NCBI GenBank assembly: GCA_019636835.1
Contig: JAHBWU010000001.1
Coordinates: 62,001-126,000 of the forward strand
Direction of reading: 5' to 3'
Length of the DNA stretch: 64,000 bases
Origin: Nitrospira sp.
GTDB taxonomy: Bacteria; Nitrospirota; Nitrospiria; Nitrospirales; Nitrospiraceae
Shown here in pieces: positions 34,701 through 43,522 of this stretch. Position 1 is the stretch's first letter; each line of letters begins with the position of its first letter. The notes beneath the pieces were generated by a model. It was not told where the DNA came from, did no database searches, and saw only the letters and a program-made list of their open reading frames with translations. A program made the translations under genes and the position numbers.

Positions 34701-37165
34701 TTATCGGCTGTTTCGTCAATACGGTCGCATTACGAGTCGATCTATCCGGTAGTCCTTCCTTTTTAGAGCTTCTGGCCCGAGTTCGAAAGACCGTCCTTGG
34801 AGCGCAGGCAAACCAAGAGCTTCCCTTCGAGCGGTTGGTTGACGCGCTGCACGTGCCACGTAGTCTTAGCCATACACCGCTCTATCAGGTCATGCTGACT
34901 CTGGAGGAGGACCAGCCCGATCTCTGCAGGCTGGACGGTTTGGATGTCCGCCGGATGAAGACGAGCACGCACACATCCGCCTTTGACCTCACGCTTGAGC
35001 TGGTTGCGATGAAAGACGGAGCGTTGGAGGCAGTGTTTGAGTACAGCACAGATCTATTCAGCGGCGAAACCATCGCGCGCATGGCCCGACAATTCCAGGA
35101 ATTATTGAGGCAGATCGTGCGGAATCCGGAAGCCCGCGTGAGCGAACTCGACATGCTTGGTGAGGATGAGAGAAGACATCTACTTGAAGATTGCAACAAT
35201 ACGGCCGCGTTCTATCCACACGAGTACTGCCTCCATCAGCTGTTCGAAGAACGAGCGCGACTTACACCGGAGGCCGTCGCGATGGTGTGGAACGGCGCTT
35301 CGTACAGCTACCGGTTTCTCAATGAACGAGCCAACCAACTTGCCCGCTATCTCAGATCGCAGGGCATCGCGATGGAAAGTCGTGTCGCTCTTTGCATGGA
35401 ACGTTCTCTGGAGATGGTAGCCGGTCTGCTGGGAATTCTCAAAGCAGGGGCAGCCTATGTGCCGATGGATCCACAGTATCCTCGCGAGCGGCTCAGTTTT
35501 ATGATCCGGGACAGCGGAGCGGAGTTGCTGCTCACTCAAAAGCGATTTGTCGAAAGTTTTCAAAACCAGACTGTTCCGACCATCGCACTGGATGAGGTCT
35601 GGCCGGCCGTTGCTTCCTTGCCTGGTATCGATTGTCCGTGGCGCACTGTTCCGGAGAACTTGGCGTATGTTCTGTATACCTCCGGGACGACAGGTGAACC
35701 CAAGGGGATCGAAATCTCCCACCGTGCATTGGTCAATCATGGTACGGCCATGGCGAGGCATTACGGTCTTCAGCCGACCGATCGTGTGCTGCAATTCGCC
35801 TCAATCAGTTTTGATGTTGCGGCTGAGGAATGTTTTCCGACCTGGGCGGCCGGCGCAACGGTGGTGTTGCGTCCTAACGAGCCTGTGCCGGCGTTTTCGG
35901 ATTTCCAACAGTTCATTGAGGACCACGGTCTCACCGTGTTGAACTTGCCGACACCATACTGGGCCGAATGGATTGATGCGATTGAGCAGAGTGGAACAGC
36001 TCTTCCGCTGTCGGTCCGCTTGGTGATCGTGGGGAGTGAGAAAGCCCTGCCGGATAGTCTAGTTCGCTGGCAACGACTCGCCGGGGATCGCATCGCTTGG
36101 TGCAACTCCTATGGACCGACTGAAACCACGATCACGGCGAGCTACTTTGTGCCGGAGCGACAGAAAGGTCGGATCTCGGCATCCACCGTGCCGATCGGCC
36201 GACCGATTGCGAACGTCCAATTGTATGTCCTCGATCCTTCCTTGCAACCGGTTCCGATCGGGGTGGCGGGAGAGCTCTACATCGGCGGGACGGGGTTAGC
36301 CAGAGGCTACCATCGTCAGCCGGCTCGGACTGCCGAAAAGTTTATCCCGGACTGCTTCAGCCGCGAATCGGGCGGACGACTGTATCAAACCGGCGACAAA
36401 GTCCGGCGACTCGCGGACGGCAACGTGGAATTTCTCGGTCGATACGATGACCAAATAAAGATTCGCGGATTTCGGGTAGAACCGGCGGAGGTTGAGTTTT
36501 GGGTGAAGCAGCATCCGGCCGTGAACGATGCGTTGGTCTTACAGGAATTGAACGATCAGCCTGGTTTGCCGGCTGGGGCACGAATGGGAGAGCCGCAATT
36601 GGTGGGCTATGTCGTGTCTCGGGCGGAGGACGTCGTGACTGCGCAGGATCTTCGGAGTTTCCTGGCGGAACGTCTGCCCAGATATATGATTCCCGCCGCG
36701 TGGATTGTCCTCGATACCTTGCCGCTGACGTCGCGTGGGAAGGTGGATCGTCAAGCCTTGAGGAACCTCTCCGGACGGATTCAGAACACGGAATCAGCAT
36801 CGATGCCGCTCCAGACTGATACCGAGCGGGCCATTGCGGAAATTTGGAAAGAAGTTCTCGGTCTTGAAGCGGTCGGTCGGCACGACAATTTTTTCGATCT
36901 CGGAGGGCATTCCCTTCTCCTGGGTAAGGTGTTGACCCGAGTTCGCTCACTGAGCACTCGACCCTTGGCAATGGTGGATTTGTTTCAATATCCCACCGTG
37001 CAGACTCTGGCAGCGCATGTCACCGGTGAAGCGACCCTCATGGGAAATCGTAGATCGGGTGCTCAAACCGAACAGACGCAACAGGTAAAGGAACGACGTT
37101 TAGCAGGCTCACAAAGGTTGAAGCAGCAGCGGGAACAACGACGGACGATCACACGCGGAATCTGA
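31790..37165 (+). CDS. Initiating synthetase: FAAL-PCP-C-A-PCP
   Basis: 1791 residues. TTG start chosen for its GAGGAAG ribosome-binding site; ATG at 31814 is the alternative. FAAL domain (about 10-590, YTSGSTGSPKG near 176, WLPLYHDMGLIGNVLQP) activates a fatty acid as acyl-AMP and loads the first carrier (GGDSLRG near 627). The C domain (about 680-1110) has an intact LHHIVADGW. The A domain (about 1130-1650) has YTSGTTGEPKG and, aligned by eye to GrsA, the uncommon pocket D-V-E-N-I-G-S-I-T-K. The final carrier has GGHSLL near 1706. It makes an N-acyl aminoacyl thioester passed to the PKS encoded next. Confidence 0.92.
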   Translation: MVSDGHKDMVTLVEFARRRAADLVDRSAYIFLTDGDSEICELTYGELDRRARAIAARLQLLGAGGERTILLYPPGLDYITAFFGCLYAGVVAVPAYPPQRKRTLGRLRAVLADSGASVALTTAKIRAGVERLSRQDAGIDELRKVQWIETDVPPQNIESTWKQPALTARTLAFLQYTSGSTGSPKGVMVSHENLLHNQRMIQQAFGHTEETTVLGWLPLYHDMGLIGNVLQPLYLGRPCVLMSPIHFMQKPVRWLSAISRYRATTSGAPNFAYDLCVRQISAEERKSLDLSSWSVAFNGAEPIHAGTLDRFSETFGPCGFRREAFYPCYGLAEATLFVAGGGHSSLPVLRAVEKAAMEQGRMAESSRGDGDTYRLVGCGRTASDQQVVIVDPETLSRRSLGQVGEIWIKGASVAQGYWNRPETTSVTFMATTADTGEGPFLRTGDLGVILDDELFVVGRLKDLIIIRGRNHYPQDIEITVQESHPSLKPGCGAAFSIPVNDEEQLVVVQEVVGSSAIDLDHVAVRISRAVAEHHEIQVHAVVLIKPGTLPKTSSGKVQRHLCRTKFFAQELEVIQTFQGKRVEGRTGVVAEDVDDDVAKALAEIWAQVLDRTHIGPHDNFFELGGDSLRGTQVLARVQETYAVDLPLESLFDAPTVAGLASLIKSGYRSTPSVSHMSQKPTALPDVMPLSFSQERFWFLDQLSPESSFNNIPVALRITGVLDGGSLHRALAEIVQRHEILRAKFVISHGYPGQVIAPHLDLPLPIEDLTDVSGPAQEEQVGLSALKEARQSFDLTTGPLMRVLLLRLGQTEHVLLLTLHHIVADGWSMRLLARELVQLYGAFKNGLDSPLPILSKQYLDTVLHQRHCVDTQEWKQQEVYWRRQLESVPHVLTLPFDCPRPAVQGQRGERYAWIVDGEVGKRLHAIGRRQHASLFMTVLAAFNILLARYSGQLDFCIGTPVANRSQPECESIIGCFVNTVALRVDLSGSPSFLELLARVRKTVLGAQANQELPFERLVDALHVPRSLSHTPLYQVMLTLEEDQPDLCRLDGLDVRRMKTSTHTSAFDLTLELVAMKDGALEAVFEYSTDLFSGETIARMARQFQELLRQIVRNPEARVSELDMLGEDERRHLLEDCNNTAAFYPHEYCLHQLFEERARLTPEAVAMVWNGASYSYRFLNERANQLARYLRSQGIAMESRVALCMERSLEMVAGLLGILKAGAAYVPMDPQYPRERLSFMIRDSGAELLLTQKRFVESFQNQTVPTIALDEVWPAVASLPGIDCPWRTVPENLAYVLYTSGTTGEPKGIEISHRALVNHGTAMARHYGLQPTDRVLQFASISFDVAAEECFPTWAAGATVVLRPNEPVPAFSDFQQFIEDHGLTVLNLPTPYWAEWIDAIEQSGTALPLSVRLVIVGSEKALPDSLVRWQRLAGDRIAWCNSYGPTETTITASYFVPERQKGRISASTVPIGRPIANVQLYVLDPSLQPVPIGVAGELYIGGTGLARGYHRQPARTAEKFIPDCFSRESGGRLYQTGDKVRRLADGNVEFLGRYDDQIKIRGFRVEPAEVEFWVKQHPAVNDALVLQELNDQPGLPAGARMGEPQLVGYVVSRAEDVVTAQDLRSFLAERLPRYMIPAAWIVLDTLPLTSRGKVDRQALRNLSGRIQNTESASMPLQTDTERAIAEIWKEVLGLEAVGRHDNFFDLGGHSLLLGKVLTRVRSLSTRPLAMVDLFQYPTVQTLAAHVTGEATLMGNRRSGAQTEQTQQVKERRLAGSQRLKQQREQRRTITRGI

Positions 37166-37166
37166 A

Positions 37167-40100
37167 ATGGATCAAAACAACGGCGATCAAACCAACGAGC
37201 ACGATGGATTGGACATTGCCGTCATCGGCCTGGCCTGTCGCTTTCCCGGCAGCCACGACAGCACGGCATTCTGGGCCAATCTGCGCGACGGAGTGGAATC
37301 CATTACCGCTCTCAGCGAGGAAGACCTGCGATCAGCGGGCGTTCAGGAACGTCTGCGTCAGGACCAGAACTATGTCCGAATGCGGGGCATCATCGACGGG
37401 ATCGATCTATTTGATGCCGATTTTTTCGGTGTGACGCCGAAGGAAGCCGAGCTGATGGATCCGCAGCATCGGCTGTTTCTGGAATGTGCATGGGAAACCT
37501 TCGAACATGCGGGCTATGACCTCGAACGGTTCCATGGATCGATTGGTGTCTATGCAGGCTCAAGTACCAGCGGTTACCTATTCAATCTTTTTCCTCAAGG
37601 CGTGCTCTTGCAGTCGGCTGCCGATATGGCGGGATTGCTTGGCGTGGAGAAGGATTCGCTTCCCACTCGCGTGTCCTACAAATTGAATCTGGAAGGGCCA
37701 AGCGTCGCCGTCCAAACCGCCTGTTCCACATCCCTGGTTGCCGTCCACCTGGCCTGTCAGGGGCTGCTCGCCGGCGAATGCGACATGGCGCTGGCTGGAG
37801 GCATCTCCGTCAATGTGCCGCAAAAAGTCGGCTATCTCTATCAGAAGAGCGGGATTGCGTCTCCCGACGGGCACTGTCGAGCATTCGACGCGGATGCGTG
37901 CGGAACGGTCGGAGGAAGTGGAGTGGGAATCGTGCTGTTGAAGCGATTGGACGAGGCACGAGTCGACGGCGATCATATTTTGGCGCTCATCAAGGGTACG
38001 GCGATCAATAACGATGGAGCGCGTAAGGTCGGGTACACCGCACCGAGAATCGAAGGACAGGCCAAGGTGATCCGGGCGGCGCATCTGGCGGCTGGGGTCG
38101 AGCCGGAATCGATACGATATGTCGAAGCGCACGGCACCGGGACGCCCATGGGAGACCCGATAGAAGTGACGGCTCTTACCCAGGCATTTCGTGCCGGCAC
38201 CGACAGAAGCGGTTTCTGTGCCATCGGATCAGTCAAGACCAACATCGGACATCTCGATGCAGCGGCAGGGATCGCAGGGCTGATCAAGACAGCCCTCGCC
38301 CTGTCGCACAAACAGATTCCTCCCAGCCTGCATTTTTCTTCTCCGAATCCGGAAATTGATTTTTCCAAGACGCCCTTTTACGTCAATACGAAACTGACCG
38401 ACTGGACATCACACGACAGCCCGCTGCGTGCCGGCGTCAGCTCATTCGGTCTCGGTGGTACCAATGCGCATGTGGTCATGGAAGAAGCACCGTCGGTAGA
38501 TCGCAAGCTTCACTCTGTCGATAAACGTCCTCGGCTTATCGTGTTGTCGGCCAAGTCCGAAGCGGCACTGAACGAGATGACGGTTCGATTCGCCGCCTAT
38601 CTTCAGCAACATTCCATGGCTGAACCGGCGGATGTCGCCTATACGTTGCAGACCGGGCGGAAAGCCTTTCTTCATCGCCGATGGGCGGTAGCCGACACCA
38701 TCGAATCTGCGTCACGCGCGTTGAGTCGGCCCGATCGCGTGAAAACGAACGGCCAGACCGGTGAACCGAGACCGGTGGTGTTCCTATTTTCAGGGCAGGG
38801 TTCACAGTATCGCACGATGGGCCGAGGGCTCTATGCCCAGGAACCGATATTCCGCGAGCAGGTGGATCGATGCGCAGCTGTGCTCGCTCCCCACATCGGC
38901 ATGGACATCAAATCGGTTCTGTTTGAAGAGTCCGCGACGGATTCGGAAAGACTCAACCGCACTGCCTTTACGCAACCGGCTTTGTTTGTGGTGGAGTACG
39001 CGCTTGCCAAACTCTGGATGAGCCTCGATGTGCATCCTCAAGGCATGATCGGACACAGCATCGGAGAATATGTCGCCGCCTGTCTCTCAGGTGTTTTCTC
39101 GCTTGAAGATGCGCTGCGATTGGTCGCGGTTCGCGGACGACTCATGCAACGTATGCCGCCCGGTTCAATGCTGGCGGTGTCGATGCCGGAAGCTGATGCA
39201 ATATCCATCCTGCACGAAGACCTGGATCTGGCTGCGATCAACGCGCCGAATCAGTGCGTCCTGTCCGGGTCGGAATCCAGTATCACAAATCTGCAAGAAG
39301 CACTGACGAGAAAGGGTGTACAGAGCGTACGGCTCCAAACCTCCCATGCGTTCCATTCACGCATGATGGACCCGCTCTTGGAATCCTTCAAAACACAGGT
39401 TGCCGGCGTAGCGCGTCACGCGCCGACTATTCCTTGGGTTTCCAACGTGACAGGTGATTGGATCGCGCCTTCTCAAGCCACGGATCCTTTGTACTGGGCT
39501 GATCATTTGCGAAGGACCGTCCGCTTTGCCGACGGTATCGAGACATTGTGTCGGAAGCCGGAGCGAATTCTGCTTGAAGTGGGACCGGGGCGAACCTTGT
39601 GCACGTTGGCTCAACAACAGATAGATGGACGGCCTGTGACGGCTCTGACCTCTCTGAGCAAACCACAAGACGGGTCTTCCGCCTCATCCGAACCGTCAAG
39701 TTTTCTTGATGCGGTCGGGCATCTCTGGGCAAACGGCGTCGCAATCGAGTGGGCCGGGTTGTATCGAGGCGAACGACCCCGGCGACTTCCTCTGCCGACC
39801 TATCCATTTGAACGACGACGATTCTGGGTGGAACCGGTCAAGCTATCTGCGACAAGTCAGGACGTGGCGCCCTCCAAGAAACCGAATATCAGTGACTGGT
39901 TCTATGAACCGTCATGGAGACGATCGAGAGCAGTTCGACCGGCTCGACCCATTCGGGAGGGTTCCTGGCTGGTATTGGTCGGCGAGCGAGGGGAAGGAAC
40001 TGGAATCGTCGAGCAATTGGAATTAGATGGACGGCCGGTCGTGACCGTATCGGCAGGGGAGCGATACGAACGACATACAAAGGGAAGGTATTCGATACGA

Positions 40101-41765
40101 CCCAGTGTTCGTGAAGATTATCACAGGTTAATCGAGGATTTGCGGAGGCAGGACCTGTGGCCGAATCGATTGGTGCATTGTTGGAGTGTGCGTCCTCGGG
40201 ATGGTTCGTTATCCGTCGAGACGTTCCGCCGTGCCCAAGATAAAGGTTTGTACAGTCTCCTGTTCCTATCCCAGGCTTTGGGAAGCAGAACATCAGTGAA
40301 CCAGACATTCATATGCATCCTGACAACAGGGTTGCATGATGTCACAGGCGAAGAAACGTTGCGTCCGGAGCTGGCTCCGATCGTGGGAGCTTGTCGGGTC
40401 ATTCCACAGGAATACGTCAATCTCACCTGTCGGGTGGTCGATCTCCAAGTATCGATACCTACTGAGGAAGCTCTGAGGCGTTCGGTGATCGCGAGACTTC
40501 TTGCCGAACACTCTGTTGGACAGGATGAACCAGTCGTTGCATACCGGGGAGCGCATCGGTGGGTCCCGACATTCCAGCCGGTGAAGCTTGATCATTCTGA
40601 CGAACAACCGGCCTTACTGCGGACACAAGGCGTCTATCTCATCACCGGGGGGCTTGGAGGAGTCGGTCTTCAACTCGCAGACTATCTCGTCCGGACCGTC
40701 AAAGCACGACTTGTCCTCATAGGTCGCTCAAAGCCGACTGAAGGACAGATGCAGCGGCTGAAAACATTCGAACGGGTCGGCGGGGAAATTCTCACCATCC
40801 AGGCGCATGTGGCCGATGAGCAGCAGATGCGTTTTGCACTGGCGCAGGCTCTGGATCGGTTCGGCGCAGTGCACGGAGTGATTCACGCCGCCGGCGTGTC
40901 AGGTGGAGGGCTGATCGATCTCAAAGCCGTGGAGGCAATGGAGGCTGAGTTTGCGCCCAAGGTAGTCGGCGCCTTGGTCCTCGACCATGTGTTGCGGAAA
41001 GTGCCCTTGGACTTTATCTGCTTCTGTTCCTCCTTGAATGCGCTGACCGGAGGAGTGGGACAAGTCGGCTATTGTGCCGCCAACGCCACTCTGGATGCGA
41101 TGGCTCACGCGTTCTCGAAGCGTGGGTTGCGTGTCATCTCCGTGAATTTCGATCGATGGAATCAGGTCGGAATGGCGGTGCAGGCCGAAGCCCGGTTGAA
41201 AACATTGCAGATCGATGCTTCAGAATTCGACGGCATGGCGGCGTCGGAAGCACAGGACGCATTCGGCCGGATATTGCACGGATCGACGTCACCGCAAGTC
41301 ATCGTGTCCGTTCGCGATTGCTCCTCCTTAGTGACGCAGAGCACGGGAACCGCCCTTTCGAACGTCGTCGGTATCCACGCCAAGAGAGGCGATGCGAGCC
41401 AAGAATTGCTCCGTGGCAAGGAGAACCAGATAGCCGGCTCGACGATTGAGGAAAAAGTGACGTTTGTCTGGCAACAAGTTCTCGGCGTCGAACACGTCGG
41501 TTTGGGTGACGACTTTTTCACGCTGGGCGGGGAATCACTGGCGGCTCTGCAGATCTTGAACCGCTTACAAGAGATTTTCGGTAGAGAAATCTCTCTCAAA
41601 AAGTTTTTTGAGCATCCGACGGTCGCCGGACTCTCCGAACAAGTCCGTGGTCAACAAGGGAGCGACATCACGGCGGCGCCGGACATTGTTCCCCTTCCTC
41701 GAAAAAGCCGCCCTCAACGGATGAGTTCCGTGCATTCGGGTGCCCCAGGTCGATCGGAATCATGA
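37167..41765 (+). CDS. Type I polyketide synthase module: KS-AT-KR-ACP
   Basis: 1532 residues, starting one base after the previous stop. KS (about 15-440): Cys in QTACSTSL near 186, then VEAHGTGTPMGDP and KTNIGHLDAAAG. AT (about 535-840): GHSIGEYVAAC and a HAFH motif, which predict malonyl-CoA. KR (about 930-1370): TGGLGGVGLQLADYLV and GYCAAN (YxxxN); no LDD motif of B-type ketoreductases. ACP: LGGESLAALQ near 1455. No DH or ER. It should extend the aminoacyl chain by two carbons and reduce the ketone to a hydroxyl, giving a statine-like unit. Confidence 0.93.
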   Translation: MDQNNGDQTNEHDGLDIAVIGLACRFPGSHDSTAFWANLRDGVESITALSEEDLRSAGVQERLRQDQNYVRMRGIIDGIDLFDADFFGVTPKEAELMDPQHRLFLECAWETFEHAGYDLERFHGSIGVYAGSSTSGYLFNLFPQGVLLQSAADMAGLLGVEKDSLPTRVSYKLNLEGPSVAVQTACSTSLVAVHLACQGLLAGECDMALAGGISVNVPQKVGYLYQKSGIASPDGHCRAFDADACGTVGGSGVGIVLLKRLDEARVDGDHILALIKGTAINNDGARKVGYTAPRIEGQAKVIRAAHLAAGVEPESIRYVEAHGTGTPMGDPIEVTALTQAFRAGTDRSGFCAIGSVKTNIGHLDAAAGIAGLIKTALALSHKQIPPSLHFSSPNPEIDFSKTPFYVNTKLTDWTSHDSPLRAGVSSFGLGGTNAHVVMEEAPSVDRKLHSVDKRPRLIVLSAKSEAALNEMTVRFAAYLQQHSMAEPADVAYTLQTGRKAFLHRRWAVADTIESASRALSRPDRVKTNGQTGEPRPVVFLFSGQGSQYRTMGRGLYAQEPIFREQVDRCAAVLAPHIGMDIKSVLFEESATDSERLNRTAFTQPALFVVEYALAKLWMSLDVHPQGMIGHSIGEYVAACLSGVFSLEDALRLVAVRGRLMQRMPPGSMLAVSMPEADAISILHEDLDLAAINAPNQCVLSGSESSITNLQEALTRKGVQSVRLQTSHAFHSRMMDPLLESFKTQVAGVARHAPTIPWVSNVTGDWIAPSQATDPLYWADHLRRTVRFADGIETLCRKPERILLEVGPGRTLCTLAQQQIDGRPVTALTSLSKPQDGSSASSEPSSFLDAVGHLWANGVAIEWAGLYRGERPRRLPLPTYPFERRRFWVEPVKLSATSQDVAPSKKPNISDWFYEPSWRRSRAVRPARPIREGSWLVLVGERGEGTGIVEQLELDGRPVVTVSAGERYERHTKGRYSIRPSVREDYHRLIEDLRRQDLWPNRLVHCWSVRPRDGSLSVETFRRAQDKGLYSLLFLSQALGSRTSVNQTFICILTTGLHDVTGEETLRPELAPIVGACRVIPQEYVNLTCRVVDLQVSIPTEEALRRSVIARLLAEHSVGQDEPVVAYRGAHRWVPTFQPVKLDHSDEQPALLRTQGVYLITGGLGGVGLQLADYLVRTVKARLVLIGRSKPTEGQMQRLKTFERVGGEILTIQAHVADEQQMRFALAQALDRFGAVHGVIHAAGVSGGGLIDLKAVEAMEAEFAPKVVGALVLDHVLRKVPLDFICFCSSLNALTGGVGQVGYCAANATLDAMAHAFSKRGLRVISVNFDRWNQVGMAVQAEARLKTLQIDASEFDGMAASEAQDAFGRILHGSTSPQVIVSVRDCSSLVTQSTGTALSNVVGIHAKRGDASQELLRGKENQIAGSTIEEKVTFVWQQVLGVEHVGLGDDFFTLGGESLAALQILNRLQEIFGREISLKKFFEHPTVAGLSEQVRGQQGSDITAAPDIVPLPRKSRPQRMSSVHSGAPGRSES

Positions 41766-41778
41766 GGAACGCACGACA

Positions 41779-43446
41779 ATGAGTTTGCTCCGCTTTTTGT
41801 ACCGTAATTCATGGCGACTGGTCATGCTCTCCATGGTCGCCGGCTTGATCAGCGGCCTGGCAAGCGCGGGGATTATCGCCTTTATCAACTCGGCGCTGGA
41901 AGAAAGTCAACGCACGGTAGCTCTCGGGCTGAGTTTTCTCGGTGGTGTCGTGCTCGTGGTGGTCACGAAGACCTTTTCGGAGGTGGTGCTGACGCGATTG
42001 GGACAAGACATCATCGCGCAGTTGCGGGTACACCTCAGTGAACAAATCCTCCGTGCTCCTTTCCGACAGGTGCAGGAACTTGGCCGTCACCGATTGTTGG
42101 CCGCGCTCAACGAAGATACGGATGTCATTGCTCAGGCCTACGTGCAAATTCCGTTGATTTGTGTGAACGGCGCGACGGTCGTCGGATGTCTGGCGTATCT
42201 CGGGTGGCTTTCCTGGCCGATGCTGGCGATAGTTTTAGGCTTCATGATCTTCGGCGCGCTTTCGTTCCAAGCGCAGGAAAAGCAAGCGCTACATTCGTTC
42301 AAACAGGCCCGCGAGACGAACGACGCCCTCTTTCGCCATTTTCAATCGATCCTTGAGGGCATCAAAGAACTCAAGTTGCACCGCGAACGGCGACAGGCAT
42401 TTCTGGCCACAGCTCTCCGTCCGACCGTGACGGCGTACAAGCAGGATTTCGTCAAGGGCATGACGGTATATGCCGTCGCCACAAATTGGGGCATGTTCTT
42501 GTTCTACGCGGTGATCGGACTCGTTCTCTTCATTCTCCCCGAGTGGCTGGCATTGACGTCTCAGGCGGTTGCGGGATCGACGCTCGTGCTCCTGTACATG
42601 ATGGGACCGTTTGCGCAGATTGTCGAAACCCTTCCCAGTGTCGGTCGCGCCGATGTCGCGCTGGAGAAGGTCGAGGCATTGGGATTGTCGCTGGAAACAG
42701 CTTCCGCGCAGGATCAGATCGAGAAACGTGAAAAGGTCAGGATCAATGGCGTGGGTGGACCCGTCCTCAACATCGCGTGGAAGCGGCTCGAAATGGTCGG
42801 TGTGACGCATCGATATTACCGGGAGGAGGAAGAGGGCAGTTTTCATCTCGGTCCGATCGAACTCAGCTTCACACCCGGTGAACTGGTGTTCCTCATCGGT
42901 GGGAACGGCAGCGGAAAGACGACGCTCGCGCTGCTCCTGTTGGGTCTCTATGCGCCGGAGTCGGGTGCGATTCGTCTCGACGGGGTTCCGATCGACGAAA
43001 TCAACCGCGAAAATTATCGTCAGCTTTTCTCCGCCGTTTTTTCCGATTACCACCTCTTCGACACGCTGTTTGGATTGAACAGAACAGGCCTCGATGTGCA
43101 AGCGCGTGAATACCTGGACCGTTTGCAGCTTCTCGGGAAGGTTCAGGTCAGAGACGGAGAGTTCTCCACACAGTCGCTTTCACAGGGCCAACGCAAGCGT
43201 CTGGCTTTGTTGACCGCATATCTGGAAGACCGTCCGTTTTATGTGTTCGATGAGTGGGCGGCCGATCAAGATCCGGTTTTTCGCAGAGTGTTCTATGAAG
43301 AGCTTTTGCCGGATTTGAAAGCTCGCGGCAAAACGGCACTCGTCATTACCCATGATGATCAATACTTTTCGATCGCCGATCGATGTCTTCGTATGGACTT
43401 GGGGAAGATCACAACAGTGACGGAAGGGGTGGGCGCATTTCGATGA
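41779..43446 (+). CDS. Cyclic-peptide/siderophore ABC exporter (PvdE/SyrD family)
   Basis: 555 residues from the ATG at 41779 (GAGGAAC upstream). The N-terminal half has six membrane helices (LVMLSMVAGLISGLASAGIIAFI onward), the C-terminal half a nucleotide-binding domain with Walker A GGNGSGKTT, signature LSQGQRKRL, Walker B FYVFDEWAADQDP and the H-loop VITHDD. This one-chain half-transporter type moves acylated siderophore precursors such as ferribactin, or lipopeptides, across the inner membrane. Its position inside the cluster fits export of the assembled product to the periplasmic acylase. Confidence 0.92.
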   Translation: MSLLRFLYRNSWRLVMLSMVAGLISGLASAGIIAFINSALEESQRTVALGLSFLGGVVLVVVTKTFSEVVLTRLGQDIIAQLRVHLSEQILRAPFRQVQELGRHRLLAALNEDTDVIAQAYVQIPLICVNGATVVGCLAYLGWLSWPMLAIVLGFMIFGALSFQAQEKQALHSFKQARETNDALFRHFQSILEGIKELKLHRERRQAFLATALRPTVTAYKQDFVKGMTVYAVATNWGMFLFYAVIGLVLFILPEWLALTSQAVAGSTLVLLYMMGPFAQIVETLPSVGRADVALEKVEALGLSLETASAQDQIEKREKVRINGVGGPVLNIAWKRLEMVGVTHRYYREEEEGSFHLGPIELSFTPGELVFLIGGNGSGKTTLALLLLGLYAPESGAIRLDGVPIDEINRENYRQLFSAVFSDYHLFDTLFGLNRTGLDVQAREYLDRLQLLGKVQVRDGEFSTQSLSQGQRKRLALLTAYLEDRPFYVFDEWAADQDPVFRRVFYEELLPDLKARGKTALVITHDDQYFSIADRCLRMDLGKITTVTEGVGAFR

Positions 43447-43522
43447 GGATATCGCTGTCGGCATTCGACAATCGGTTCGATCGCCTTGAGGTTGCTGCAC
43501 TTTGTGAAGGAAGGAGTATGTC

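Noticed and set aside
43447-43522. Separate promoter before the aminotransferase gene
   Set aside because: The 76-base gap has neither the ECF motif nor the TTGACA-TATTGA module; the gene is more likely part of the long operon.
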